Shown here: piece after piece, positions 20,201-27,909 of the stretch | Position numbering within the stretch: the first letter of the stretch is position 1 | How the letters are laid out: every line of letters starts with the position of its first letter | Assembly: GCA_016873495.1 (NCBI GenBank) | Contig: VGXC01000026.1 | Location: 1 to 46,907 of the forward strand | Source of the DNA: Nitrospira sp. | GTDB lineage: Bacteria; Nitrospirota; Nitrospiria; Nitrospirales; Nitrospiraceae | DNA: 46,907 bases | Direction of reading: 5' to 3' | Notes under the pieces: model-generated | Databases searched by the model: none | Told to the model about the DNA's origin: nothing | Seen by the model: the letters and a program-made list of their open reading frames with translations, nothing else | Position numbers and translations under genes: made by a program

Positions 20201-22182
20201 GTGCTTTCCCGCTCGCCCTTGGCGACGTCGCCGTCCCACTTCCAGTCCCACACGGTGGCGTCATACGACTTGATCTGGCCGACTTCGCTGTCCGTATGGC
20301 CCGGCTTGCCCTGGGCCGGCACGAACATTTCCACCCAGTCCTTGATATTCACGATGGCCGGATTGGCCTTCCAGTTGGTCTTCTGCTTCCGGTCCACGAT
20401 CTTAAACTTCTTGCCGAACCAATCCACGGTCGTGCCGATCAGCTTGTCGGACGACACGCCGAGCTTTATCCGTCCCTGCCGATCCGGCAGTTCCCGCATA
20501 TCGGGCATCGTGTCGGTGTGCCCGGCGCCGACTTGGAGCGTGTTGTAGTACCGGCCGTAACCCCACATCCCCGCGACATAGTGGTGGGCGACGTGGCAGT
20601 GGAACAGGAATTCGCCGGCCAGGTGCTGGCACCCGCCGCCGCCGCATTCCGGTTCGAGGTCCAACGCTTCCGAGGGCCCGATCACTTCCACATCCACCCG
20701 ATCGGATTTGGTCCGCACGACCGGATACTTCACCGGGCCGTCCTGGCCCATCGCCCACAAGTTATTGGGCTCGGTCGCAGGACTGCGCTGCCAGCGAATC
20801 GTTCCGCTGTGGGGATGGTGCGAGTGGAATACTTCCGATCCGCCGTGAACAATCCGCCACTTGGTCGGATCGCCCAGGTAGCCGCGGGGAATCGTGGTCG
20901 GCGGATCGCCGAAGGTATAGGCGCTGTACGCCATCGATTCGTCTTCGAAGCCGAAATACTCGTGCTGCAAGTGCATCTGGTCGATGCCGAACGGCTCACT
21001 GCGGTAGTTCAGCGCACGGCCGCCCGGACGGTAGGCGTCGGTCAGCGGATCGCGCTGCGGCAGGAAGTCGCTCTTCTTGTTCAACGGACGGAAGGCTTCA
21101 TCGCCGATTTCGTGATAGAACAGCACGTGCTCGCGGAAATCCGGGCCGGAGCCGTTGTCGATCATGACTTGCCAGCCGCTGGCGGTTTCCGGCGCCGTGC
21201 CGGTGCCGAGCGGATCGAGATATTTCGATCCCTTCGGTTCGATGACGAAGGCGCCGAAGAGGCCCAACACGGTCAACTCGCGGTCACGGCTGTAGGAATG
21301 GAACTGCCGGACGCCTTCCTGCGTGTTGGCCGGAATGTACCATTCCATCTCCATCGACTTGCCCGGCGCCACGACGGAATCCGGATTCGTGGTCGTCGCC
21401 GCCTTGCCGGTGGCGCTGATGACCATGCCGGCGGACTGGATGTGCAAGCTGCCCGATTCGTCCGCCATCTGGTTGCGCAGGGTGATCTTGACGCAGTCGC
21501 CCTGATTCGCGCGAAGGACGAGCGGTTGAATCGCGTCGCCCTGGAGACCGGTGGTCACCGATCCCGGATCGAAGCCTTCTTTTTCGCGCGCGGCCTTGTT
21601 CTTCGCCTCTTCCGCCCGAACCTTGTCGATGTCCTGGGCCAGCACGTACATGTAGCCGGGATAGTAGTCCAGCCACCGGTTGAGGGAGATCTCGACGTTG
21701 ATCATCGAGACGTCGTAGCTCTTCACCGGCACGCCGGAGGGACAACGTCCGCCCGTCGCCGACACCGGCTCGACCTTGTTGTCCGACGTCAGCAGGAAGC
21801 TGGATCCGTCCTGCCCCATGTATTGGTGCATCGACGACATGCCGTTGAATAACCCGGATGTCTGATGCGCCTGGGCGTCCTGCGCCATCTGCTCGTCCAT
21901 CCTGCGCATGAGCCGGTTGTGCTGCATCTCGACCACTTCAGAGCGTCCGGCGCGCCCCTCAAGGGCGTCCTCCACCTTCGTCTGCGCCTTCAAAGCTTCC
22001 TGCCAGTTCAAGCCGGCCACCGGGCCGGATACTGGCGTCGCATGACCCTGGTGGGACTCATGCGAAGGGCCAGCAGCGAACAGGGATGGCGATGCTATGA
22101 GGCTGCTCGCCAGCAGCGCTGCCTGCAGACTCGCCACCACTCGCGCGGAGCGGCGTCTGCGTTGGGACTTCAAGGACCTCAT
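17224..22182 (-). CDS. Giant MnxG-like multicopper oxidase, secreted
   Basis: 1652 residues, about three times a laccase. A basic N-terminus and signal peptide end near LFAAG. All four copper motifs are visible, but in permuted order: HxxHxH (H453, H456, H458), then HCHVAHHYVAGM (H528-C529-H530, H534, M539), then HPH (H834, H836), then HDH in WHDHAFGATTW (H982, H984). In ordinary oxidases the last two come first. The order and size resemble the bacterial Mn(II) oxidases MnxG/McoA. Further cupredoxin-like domains follow (about 1060-1230 and 1300-1640) with histidines but no full copper set seen. The second codon (ATG 22182) is preferred, with AGGAGG seven bases upstream; a GTG lies directly before it. 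The substrate could be Mn(II), Fe(II), Cu(I) or an organic; not decidable here. Confidence 0.88.
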   Translation of the reverse strand: MRSLKSQRRRRSARVVASLQAALLASSLIASPSLFAAGPSHESHQGHATPVSGPVAGLNWQEALKAQTKVEDALEGRAGRSEVVEMQHNRLMRRMDEQMAQDAQAHQTSGLFNGMSSMHQYMGQDGSSFLLTSDNKVEPVSATGGRCPSGVPVKSYDVSMINVEISLNRWLDYYPGYMYVLAQDIDKVRAEEAKNKAAREKEGFDPGSVTTGLQGDAIQPLVLRANQGDCVKITLRNQMADESGSLHIQSAGMVISATGKAATTTNPDSVVAPGKSMEMEWYIPANTQEGVRQFHSYSRDRELTVLGLFGAFVIEPKGSKYLDPLGTGTAPETASGWQVMIDNGSGPDFREHVLFYHEIGDEAFRPLNKKSDFLPQRDPLTDAYRPGGRALNYRSEPFGIDQMHLQHEYFGFEDESMAYSAYTFGDPPTTIPRGYLGDPTKWRIVHGGSEVFHSHHPHSGTIRWQRSPATEPNNLWAMGQDGPVKYPVVRTKSDRVDVEVIGPSEALDLEPECGGGGCQHLAGEFLFHCHVAHHYVAGMWGYGRYYNTLQVGAGHTDTMPDMRELPDRQGRIKLGVSSDKLIGTTVDWFGKKFKIVDRKQKTNWKANPAIVNIKDWVEMFVPAQGKPGHTDSEVGQIKSYDATVWDWKWDGDVAKGERESTAKNPKYPAADKWSDNTRPAILFDPTTGKMAWPLFKPHFGKRVPFSANHSGAPWLEPIHQDENGERTSEPAKPGENGPWSLCPNNANTPKVNNLHFIRLPITLSKAQGKEPAITDKDGLIYVHHEEERLTRANDEMKYPAVLRANVYDCVDTILTSEWDDDDFTNFQSSKINIHPHFFQFDTGNSDGVISGMEYEMSVRPFTMWGKKTNHGLPAPMVAKLAGGAKAGATSVKIQMAPGATAFHVNTEVMVGMDCLEKGNDPAASLPRDKSCSEVARIKAINGDTLTFFKPLKQTHPAGDLVSPEFVRYRYWVDADYGTVFWHDHAFGATTWPHGGFGVTLVEPFGSTYHDPKNGKLVYSGPIADIHGTEPIGYGVSGSFRELMVSIHDTVPHTVNVIQAGNPPGQPVEVALEAGKTVSFQMPEKILNAPNPYINGGTHTTGSGFNFRAEPFAQRLSNNPDTSVLFSSAVHGDPDTPMLRAYAGDTVVFRLLHQLMNESHVWTLSGHTFLTERFAGDANRKYSIHVGIAERYDLVTKAGGFQGMPGDYIHFNGRSSHFAEGGWGIFRVLDKPSADLQPLPKGTNPTGIPVTPSNVCPTDAPVKTFNVVALDRPLKLNPKAPDAIEVDFERKIEMTVPEGKIFALEEEATRVAGNVMPHPLTLRVNVGDCVKVNLKNKMKASKASFFAPGLAFDPKDSQGLNVGNNGGDQTVAPGGSRTYTYYAHPGNKETTSLVWDGGNIVTNPRNGLYGAIVVGPRGSQYRDPVSGEDLSQKNAWRADVIVDRSLTENAGKANYRDVALFFQDEDNIIGTAFMPYVQNVAGVTAVNYRAEPYKFREEQGCGLDKVFMPCKVDAPEDPVTPLIEAHAGDAVRIHVIGANNEQNGMFSVEGHEWPIEPYMPGADQISVVEYSGSETLDVFLRGGAGGPARLAGDYVWSNQRLPYTQSGQWGYFRVLPNGDQRILPLSGGAAGTKRAEVPPSQPQAGQAIPTAMK

Positions 22183-22319
22183 CACTCGGCCTCCTTTCTG
22201 ACAACAAAAGCAGCCGTCTACCCTACGGCCGCCCGAATAGAGATTGCATATGACATCTCATGAGCTTGCTGAAACTTCGGCCCGTACCGCACTAACACCC
22301 AAACCCTCGATAAATAAGA

Positions 22320-22395
22320 GCTGGCGGAGAGTCCTTCCTTGCGGCAGGTCAGGGTCATTCGGAGGCCGGTCCTAGTTACCCTCCCCTCCGCCAGC
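22320..22395 (-). ncRNA. 76-nt stem-closed element in the oxidase leader (possible structured RNA)
   Basis: GCTGGCGGAG (22320-22329) pairs perfectly with CTCCGCCAGC (22386-22395), enclosing 56 nt with further self-complementary segments (GGTC/GACC and CCTT/AAGG). On the minus strand the closing stem is followed by TCTTATTTA. It could be a leader attenuator, a regulatory RNA or the end of a short upstream transcript. It does not match a tRNA: there is no TPsiC or anticodon arm. Confidence 0.35.
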
Positions 22396-22532
22396 GGGCC
22401 CTTGTATCCGCAACAGACATGCCATCTTCTTAAGATTCATCAAAAATCAAAAGAACTTCGACTTATTAACGGTTTCGACGAGAGCGCCCCGGCATGCGTC
22501 GTTGCGGTAGTGAGGAAAATTTCCATGGGTCT

Positions 22533-22652
22533 GGACAGCCATATCGGGCCAGTCGGACATCTTCATTCAAATCAACTTGTTACATTGTCCAATGCATTGG
22601 ACAGTCCGGCTAGAGGAAGAGACAGATTGGGGCAAGCTGGACCGGCTGTCCA
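22533..22652. promoter_or_regulatory. Cluster of GGACA/TGTCC operator-like sites (putative sigma-54 enhancer)
   Basis: GGACA occurs at 22533-22537 and 22555-22559. TGTCCAATGCATTGGACA at 22586-22603 is a perfect 18-bp palindrome. GGACAGTCC at 22599-22607 overlaps it. TGGAC-N5-GTCCA lies at 22638-22652. The cluster begins 17 bp after the stop of the sigma-54 activator gene and lies 350-470 bp upstream of the oxidase start, the distance expected for NtrC-type enhancers. Confidence 0.5.
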
Positions 22653-22668
22653 AAGCTTAAGAGAAGAC

Positions 22669-24060
22669 TTAATCGATCTGATAGGCGCGGAGCTTATTGT
22701 AGAGATTGGCCCGGCTGACCTTGAGCAGGCGAGCGGCATACGACCGGTTGCCGGAGGCTTGGCGCAGAGCTTCCTCGATGCGGGTCCGCTCGGCCTGTTG
22801 CGCCGCCGCGCGGGCCACCGTGCGAAGATCGGCTTCCGCCGGGGCGATGCGTGAGGGGTTGGATCCGAACAAGTGCCCTTGCGTCATGTGCGGCCCCGAC
22901 GTCGTGACGACCGCCCGCTCAATGAGATGTTCCAGCTCCCGGATGTTCCCCGGCCAGGGCGCATTCATGAGGGCCCGCATGGCATCGGTCGTCACGTCTC
23001 GGAGCGGCTTGCGGTGGCGCAGGCAGGACGCTTCGACAAAATGTCGGACGAGCAGCGGAATGTCCTCCCGCCGGTCGCGGAGCGGCGGCAAGGCCAGGGG
23101 CAACACGGCGAGGCGATAATAGAGGTCTTCGCGGAACGTCTTGGCCTTGATCAGGCCCTGCAAGTCCTTGTTCGTGGCCGAGATCACCCGGACGTCCACC
23201 TTGGTCGAGCGCCCGCTGCCCACCGGCTTCACCTCGCCTTCTTGCAACACGCGCAAGAGTTTGGCTTGAAAATGGGCGCTGGTGTCGGCGATTTCGTCCA
23301 GGAAGATGGTGCCCCCGTCCGCTTCCTGGAAAAGGCCTTTCTTGGAGGCATGCGCGCCGGTAAAGGCGCCTTTCAGGTGTCCGAAGAGTTCACTTTCGAG
23401 CAGCGTCTCCGTGAGCGTCCCGCAGTCCACGACCACGAAGGGTTTGTCCCGCCGGCTACTGAGTTGGTGGATGGTCCGGGCCACCAGCTCCTTGCCGGTC
23501 CCGCTTTCTCCTTGCAGAAGCACGGTGGCCTGGCTGTCGGCGATCAACCGGATCATCTCGAACAGGTCCCGCATGGCCGGACTGTGTCCGATCATGCGTC
23601 CGAGATGGTCGCTGTCATTCGGGAGGTTGGCCTCCGCCGTAGGCCGTCCTGCTGTCCCGCGCGGTTTGAGAATTTGCACGACGCAAGCCAGCTCCCCGTC
23701 CGCCGAGTGCAAAGGAAACGTTTCCACGACGCCGCAGGTCGTCGTGTCCGACGGCAACTGTTCGACGACCTGCTTGAAGTCGAGGCCGTCGAAGACTTGC
23801 TGAGCCGGGCAAGTCGGACAAGGATCGGACTGGCCGACGAAGGCCGTATGACATTTCACGGCGGGGGTCTCGATCTCCCGGCAGTCCGGACTTTCGTGGG
23901 CCGGCTTGTTGGCGTAGACGAGGTTAAACTGCCGGTCGATGACGGCGATCGGTTCGTTCAGTCGTTCGCCGAACGCCCGCACCGATTCGAGGTGGGCGGC
24001 CAGGATTGGGTCGTCCGGCGTGAGAGGAGTGGGGATGCTGTCTCGTCGAGATCCGGCCAT
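22669..24060 (-). CDS. PAS-domain sigma-54-dependent activator
   Basis: 463 residues. A PAS domain (about 20-130) contains cysteines 60, 70, 81, 84 and 109 in a C-x9-C-x10-C-x2-C arrangement ending DPCPTCP. Then the AAA+ domain: Walker A GESGTGKE (184-191), GAFTGA (231-236), Walker B GGTIFLDEIAD, and PWPGNIRELEHLIERAV. A Fis-type helix-turn-helix ends the protein (SYAARLLKVSRANLYNKL). There is no receiver domain, so the signal probably enters through the PAS cysteines, redox or metal. ATG 24060 has GGAGA upstream. It is directly upstream of the oxidase and its GGACA sites. Confidence 0.93.
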   Translation of the reverse strand: MAGSRRDSIPTPLTPDDPILAAHLESVRAFGERLNEPIAVIDRQFNLVYANKPAHESPDCREIETPAVKCHTAFVGQSDPCPTCPAQQVFDGLDFKQVVEQLPSDTTTCGVVETFPLHSADGELACVVQILKPRGTAGRPTAEANLPNDSDHLGRMIGHSPAMRDLFEMIRLIADSQATVLLQGESGTGKELVARTIHQLSSRRDKPFVVVDCGTLTETLLESELFGHLKGAFTGAHASKKGLFQEADGGTIFLDEIADTSAHFQAKLLRVLQEGEVKPVGSGRSTKVDVRVISATNKDLQGLIKAKTFREDLYYRLAVLPLALPPLRDRREDIPLLVRHFVEASCLRHRKPLRDVTTDAMRALMNAPWPGNIRELEHLIERAVVTTSGPHMTQGHLFGSNPSRIAPAEADLRTVARAAAQQAERTRIEEALRQASGNRSYAARLLKVSRANLYNKLRAYQID

Positions 24061-24078
24061 CTCGTTCTCCAGAGTGAA

Positions 24079-24170
24079 GAGCTTACGGCGTATAGCCTAT
24101 GGCATAAGATTGAGAGCTAACGATAAGTGGCTGATGGCTCCTGCCATAATGCTATAAGCCATACGCTCTC
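24079..24170. repeat. Inverted word block E (GCTATA/GCCATA theme)
   Basis: The left arm has GCTTACGGCGTATAGCCTAT followed by GGCATAAG. The right arm has TGCCATAATGCTATAAGCCA followed by TACGCTC. TATGGCA (24098-24104) and TGCCATA (24142-24148) are exact inverted copies, and GCGTAT/ATACGC another. The block fills the whole gap between the receiver gene and the PAS activator gene. Confidence 0.6.
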
Positions 24171-24177
24171 GGGTGTC

Positions 24178-24567
24178 TCAGTCAGTTGCTTCCGTCTTGT
24201 GGTCCAGCGCATCGATAACCGCGGCTTTCAGCTCGCTCATGCGCACCGGCTTGCTGAAATAGGCCGTTACGCCGGCCTGGAGCGCTTCCGTTCTGACGCT
24301 GGGATCCCCGAAGGCGGTCATCAAGATGATCGGGCACTGGGGCGCCAACGTCCGCAACCTGGCGACATAATCGAGCCCCCCGGCCGGCATGCGAAGATCC
24401 GTCACGATGAGATCGGGCGTCTGCTCGGTGATCCGTTCCAAGGCCTCATCCCCGTCCCCTGCCTCCACAATCCGGAGGCCCAAGTCCCAGAACTCATCGC
24501 AGATGAGGCTTCGCATAGCCGTATCGTCTTCCACCACAAGCAGCACCCCAGGCTCCTTTATTGCCAC
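24178..24567 (-). CDS. Single-domain response regulator
   Basis: 129 residues: a lone CheY-like receiver. The acidic pair is at E13/D14-D15 (VVEDD), the phospho-acceptor is Asp57 (IVTDLRMP), the switch Thr84 (LMTAFG) and the conserved Lys106 (SKPV). No output domain. The start is GTG 24567 with AAGGAG seven bases upstream. It lies between the histidine kinase and the PAS activator on the same strand, so it may relay phosphate within this block or act by protein contact. Confidence 0.9.
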   Translation of the reverse strand: MAIKEPGVLLVVEDDTAMRSLICDEFWDLGLRIVEAGDGDEALERITEQTPDLIVTDLRMPAGGLDYVARLRTLAPQCPIILMTAFGDPSVRTEALQAGVTAYFSKPVRMSELKAAVIDALDHKTEATD

Positions 24568-24864
24568 CGATGACTCCTTGTGCCGCTAAGGCGGTGGCTC
24601 GTTACGAAGCTTCCGTTCGCAATAGGTATGCCTGTCTGCAGCAGCGGGCCCTGCGGGACGGCATGATCGAGAAGAATATAGGAGAGACGCGGGGTTCCCC
24701 ATCTACCGGTGACGAAGGTTCAGAAGGCGGGATCACAGAATGTGGGGTGAATGGGGACAAGTCTGGCGTGCGCAACCGACCGCTCAGTCCCAGAATTCTA
24801 CAATCGGGCGGGATATAAGGGGAAGAATCGAAAAGAACAGAATGATAAAAGACGGCGGGCGTGA
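24568..24864. other. Gap between the histidine kinase and receiver genes
   Basis: 297 bp with no credible gene. The frame running through it from inside the kinase gene is an out-of-frame shadow. No terminator, promoter or repeat was recognised with confidence. Confidence 0.4.
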
Positions 24865-26319
24865 CTATTGGGACTGAGCCATAGGGAGTGTGAGAGTAAA
24901 GGCGGTGCCTTTGCCTTTCTGGCTTTCCACGGTGATGGTCCCCCCATGTTCCTGCATGGTCCCATGGACGACCGTGAGGCCTAGGCCCGTTCCCTTGCCG
25001 ACCTCCTTGGTCGTAAAAAAAGGGGTGAAAATCTTCGTCAGGTGCTCCTCGGGAATCCCATGGCCCGTATCGGCCACCGTGACGGTCACGTGCTTGCCGG
25101 TCGGCTCCGCCGTAATGCGGAGCCGGCCCCCTTCGGGCATCGCATGCACGGCGTTGATGAACAGGTTCAGGAAAACTTGGCTCATCTGATCCTGGTCGGC
25201 ATGGATCGGCGGGAGGTCGGGAGGAATGCTCGAGTCCACCATCACATGGTGCCGGGCCAGCCGCTCGCTCAGGATCTCCAGGCACGTATCCACGGTGTCC
25301 CCCACATCCATCGGCCCCCGCTCGCTCGGGCGCCGCCGGGCGAAGGTCAGCAATTGGTTCATGAGCTTCGTGATCCGCTCCACCTGCGCGACGATGGTCT
25401 CCAGCCCCTTCTTGGTCTGTTCCTCCTGGGTCTTCCGCATCAGGAGCTCGGCCCGGCCCAGGATCACGTTCATGGGTGTGCCGATCTCGTGGGCCATGCC
25501 GGAGGCCAGGGTGCCCAACTCGGCCAGCCGCTCGGTCTGGCGAAGCTGCTCCTCCAGTGCCTTGCGATGCGTGATGTCGAGGCCCACGCCACCGACATAA
25601 CGTTTGCCCGCTGCATCCCGGACGGGAAACTTCAACACTAACCAGAGGTGGGTCTCACCCGCCGGATCGGGTAAGACTTCGATCTGTTCGCTGGGGGCAT
25701 CCCCGACGAGCGTCTGCGCGTCGCGGTCGTGCAGTTGGTGAGCGATGTCGGGCGGCCAGACCTCGAAGACCGACTTGCCGAGCACCTCGGCGGCGGGCTT
25801 GTTCAAATGCACTTCGAACTGGCGGTTGATGTACACATAACGTCCTTGCGAGTCTTTCAGGAAGGCCACGGCCGGGCTGTTGTCCATGAAGGCTTTGAAC
25901 CGGGCCTCGCTTTCCTGGAGCGCGGTCTCGGCATGTTTGCGCTGGGTGATGTCGCGCAAAATGACGGTGAAATACTTTCCCGTAGCGGTCTCAAACTGGG
26001 AGATCGAGGCCTCGGCGGGAAACTCTTCGTCGTCCGTCCGAAGCCCCATGACCGAGCCCAAGGCTCCCATGCGCCTGGTGGTGACTCTGGTCTGGTCGAA
26101 GGTCTTAATGTGTCCCTGGTGGGCGGGCCTGAACCGCTCCGGGATGAACCGGTCGATGGGCTGGCCGAGGGCATCCGTGGCCGCGCAACGAAACATACGC
26201 TGGGCGGCCGGATTGATGAGGACGATGCGCTGATCGGCGTCGATCGTAATGATGGCGTCCATCGCCGATTCGACGATGTGGCGGAGGTGGGCCTCGCCGA
26301 TCAGCTCGTCATCCGTCAT
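24865..26319 (-). CDS. PAS-PAS sensor histidine kinase
   Basis: 484 residues and no membrane segment, so cytoplasmic. PAS 1 is at about 10-125 ([20 protein letters not shown]) and PAS 2 at about 137-252 ([29 protein letters not shown]). HisKA holds the phospho-His277 in [13 protein letters not shown]. The ATPase domain follows, with N-box [24 protein letters not shown] and [12 protein letters not shown]. It ends 15 bp after the sigma-54 response-regulator gene, so the two form a two-component operon. The input signal is not evident; PAS 1 has no obvious cofactor residues. Confidence 0.93.
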   Translation of the reverse strand: MTDDELIGEAHLRHIVESAMDAIITIDADQRIVLINPAAQRMFRCAATDALGQPIDRFIPERFRPAHQGHIKTFDQTRVTTRRMGALGSVMGLRTDDEEFPAEASISQFETATGKYFTVILRDITQRKHAETALQESEARFKAFMDNSPAVAFLKDSQGRYVYINRQFEVHLNKPAAEVLGKSVFEVWPPDIAHQLHDRDAQTLVGDAPSEQIEVLPDPAGETHLWLVLKFPVRDAAGKRYVGGVGLDITHRKALEEQLRQTERLAELGTLASGMAHEIGTPMNVILGRAELLMRKTQEEQTKKGLETIVAQVERITKLMNQLLTFARRRPSERGPMDVGDTVDTCLEILSERLARHHVMVDSSIPPDLPPIHADQDQMSQVFLNLFINAVHAMPEGGRLRITAEPTGKHVTVTVADTGHGIPEEHLTKIFTPFFTTKEVGKGTGLGLTVVHGTMQEHGGTITVESQKGKGTAFTLTLPMAQSQ

Positions 26320-26333
26320 GGGCCGCTGATTCC

Positions 26334-27704
26334 TTACGCCCGGTCGCGCTCTTCAATTTCCGCCAGCTTCCGGTAGAGGGTCTTCCGGTCGATGCCCAAG
26401 GCCTGGGCCGCCTGGTACTTATTGCCGCCGGTTTTTTCCAGGATGCGGAGGATGTATTCTTTCTCCACGTCGGCCAGGGGCAGGATGCGCTCGGCCGCTT
26501 CGTCGATCACCTTTCGGTCTCCCCGCGCGCCCTGGATGGCCGGCGGCAGATCGTCCGGAACGATCTTCTCGCCCCGCGCCAGGGTGACCGCGCGCTCGAT
26601 GACGTTTTCCAGCTCCCGCACGTTGCCCGGCCAGGGATAGTCCATGAGGAGCGCCAGGGCGGTTTCGTGCATGCCCCGCAGGTTCTTGTGGCTGGCGTCC
26701 GCGCATTTCTTGAGGAACGCATCCACCAGCATGGGGATGTCCTCCCGACGCTCCCGCAAGGGCGGCAGGTGGATCTCGATGACGTTCAGGCGGTAGTAGA
26801 GGTCCTCGCGGAACCGCTTGGCCTTGACCTCTTCGGCCAGATGCAGATTCGTGGCGGCGATGATGCGGACATCCACGGGCATGGACTTCGTGGCGCCGAC
26901 CCGCCGGATCTCCCGCTCCTGGATGGCGCGCAGGATCTTGGCCTGGAGCATGAGCGGCAACTCGCTGATCTCGTCCAGGAACAGGGTGCCTTTCTGCGCT
27001 TCTTCGAACAAGCCGCGCTTGTCCCCCTTGGCGTCGGTGAAGGCGCCCTTCATGTGGCCGAACAACTCGCTTTCCAACAGGGCTTCCGGGATGGCCGCGC
27101 AGTTCACCGGCACGAAGGGGGCGTCGCGCCGTTTGCTGTTGTAGTGGATGGCCTTGGCGACCAGTTCCTTGCCGGTCCCGCTCTCGCCGGTGATCAGGAC
27201 GTTGGTGGGGCTGTCGGCGACCCGGCGGATCAGATCGAAGACCTGCTGCATCGGCTTGCTCTTGCCCAGGATCTGGTGGAAGCTGTATTCCTTGTGCACC
27301 TCGCGCCGCAGGCGGGTGACCTCCTGGCGGAGCGCGGCCTCGCGCAGGGCTTTCTCCGTGATCAAAACCAGCTCTTCCGTCTTCACCGGCTTCGTCAAGT
27401 AGTCGTAGGCCCCTTGCTTCATGGCCTCGATCGCGCTTTCCACCGAGCCGAAGGCGGTCATTAAGATGACATTGATATCCGGATGGGTCCGCTTGATCTC
27501 CGCCAGTAGTTCGAGCCCTTGCATCTCTTTCATGCGGAGGTCCGTCAGCACCACCGAGTATTCTTCCTCCGCCAGCTTCTTGAGGGCCTCGCGACCGCCG
27601 GACGCCACCTGAATTCGATGGCCCCGCTCCTCCAGCACGTCTTTGAGCAGGGCCCGCATGTCCGGCTCGTCGTCCACGATCAGGATTGCGCGGGAATTGT
27701 CCAT
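26334..27704 (-). CDS. NtrC-type sigma-54 response regulator
   Basis: 456 residues. Receiver (1-120) with D11-D12, phospho-acceptor Asp55, Thr83 and Lys105. The AAA+ domain has Walker A GESGTGKE (173-180). The sigma-54 contact loop reads GAFTDA (220-225) rather than GAFTGA. Walker B is GTLFLDEIS. The C-terminus has a Fis-type helix-turn-helix (YQAAQALGIDRKTLYRKL). ATG 27704 was chosen because it starts the receiver; the frame extends 71 codons upstream without coding character. Its partner kinase is 15 bp downstream. It is divergent from lipB. Confidence 0.93.
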   Translation of the reverse strand: MDNSRAILIVDDEPDMRALLKDVLEERGHRIQVASGGREALKKLAEEEYSVVLTDLRMKEMQGLELLAEIKRTHPDINVILMTAFGSVESAIEAMKQGAYDYLTKPVKTEELVLITEKALREAALRQEVTRLRREVHKEYSFHQILGKSKPMQQVFDLIRRVADSPTNVLITGESGTGKELVAKAIHYNSKRRDAPFVPVNCAAIPEALLESELFGHMKGAFTDAKGDKRGLFEEAQKGTLFLDEISELPLMLQAKILRAIQEREIRRVGATKSMPVDVRIIAATNLHLAEEVKAKRFREDLYYRLNVIEIHLPPLRERREDIPMLVDAFLKKCADASHKNLRGMHETALALLMDYPWPGNVRELENVIERAVTLARGEKIVPDDLPPAIQGARGDRKVIDEAAERILPLADVEKEYILRILEKTGGNKYQAAQALGIDRKTLYRKLAEIEERDRA

Positions 27705-27789
27705 GGAAATGATGGCTCCGGGATGCGGCGATGACTGCGTTGCGCCCGTAAAGGTAATCTCTTTCCCGAGGCCGGTCAAGGATGCCGGG

Positions 27790-27808
27790 GCGCTCCCATC
27801 GGGAGCGC
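27790..27808. promoter_or_regulatory. Short perfect palindrome in the lipB / response-regulator divergent region
   Basis: GCGCTCCC (27790-27797) and GGGAGCGC (27801-27808) flank ATC. The position in a divergent intergenic region suggests an operator or leader hairpin rather than a terminator. Confidence 0.3.
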
Positions 27809-27826
27809 TGCGCTGCCCGCGCCCGA

Positions 27827-27856
27827 TTGTCCGGGTCTTGGGGGCTGTGCTATGCT
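27827..27856 (+). promoter_or_regulatory. Possible sigma-70-like promoter of lipB
   Basis: TTGTCC (27827-27832) and TATGCT (27851-27856) are separated by 18 bp, with the lipB start 53 bp further on. Fits are four of six in each hexamer. Confidence 0.35.
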
Positions 27857-27909
27857 GAATTCCCGATGTGTCTTGATCGGCGCGAGCTGGTTCAACGGGA
27901 GAGGTCGTC

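Larger units (their letters stand above)
22186..22668. other. Long control region between the oxidase and its neighbouring sigma-54 activator
   Basis: 483 bp without a gene, the longest non-coding gap of the window. It is lower in GC than its surroundings around 22200-22320 and 22430-22600. It holds a 76-nt stem-loop (22320-22395) and a cluster of GGACA/TGTCC sites (22533-22652). A convincing -24/-12 promoter was not found; one weak GG-N10-GC candidate lies near 22208-22224 on the minus strand. Confidence 0.6.

Noticed and set aside
17494-21852. 1452-codon plus-strand open frame
   Set aside because: Mirror of the giant oxidase gene; composition (Arg, His, Val, Gly) and lack of motifs show it is a shadow of the real minus-strand frame.
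22208-22224. -24/-12 sigma-54 promoter for the oxidase
   Set aside because: GG and GC are spaced 10 bp, but the surrounding bases match TGGCACG-N4-TTGC poorly and the leader would be only about 14 nt.
22320-22395. tRNA-like 76-nt length
   Set aside because: The closing stem suggests it, but no D, anticodon or TPsiC arm with the invariant bases is present.
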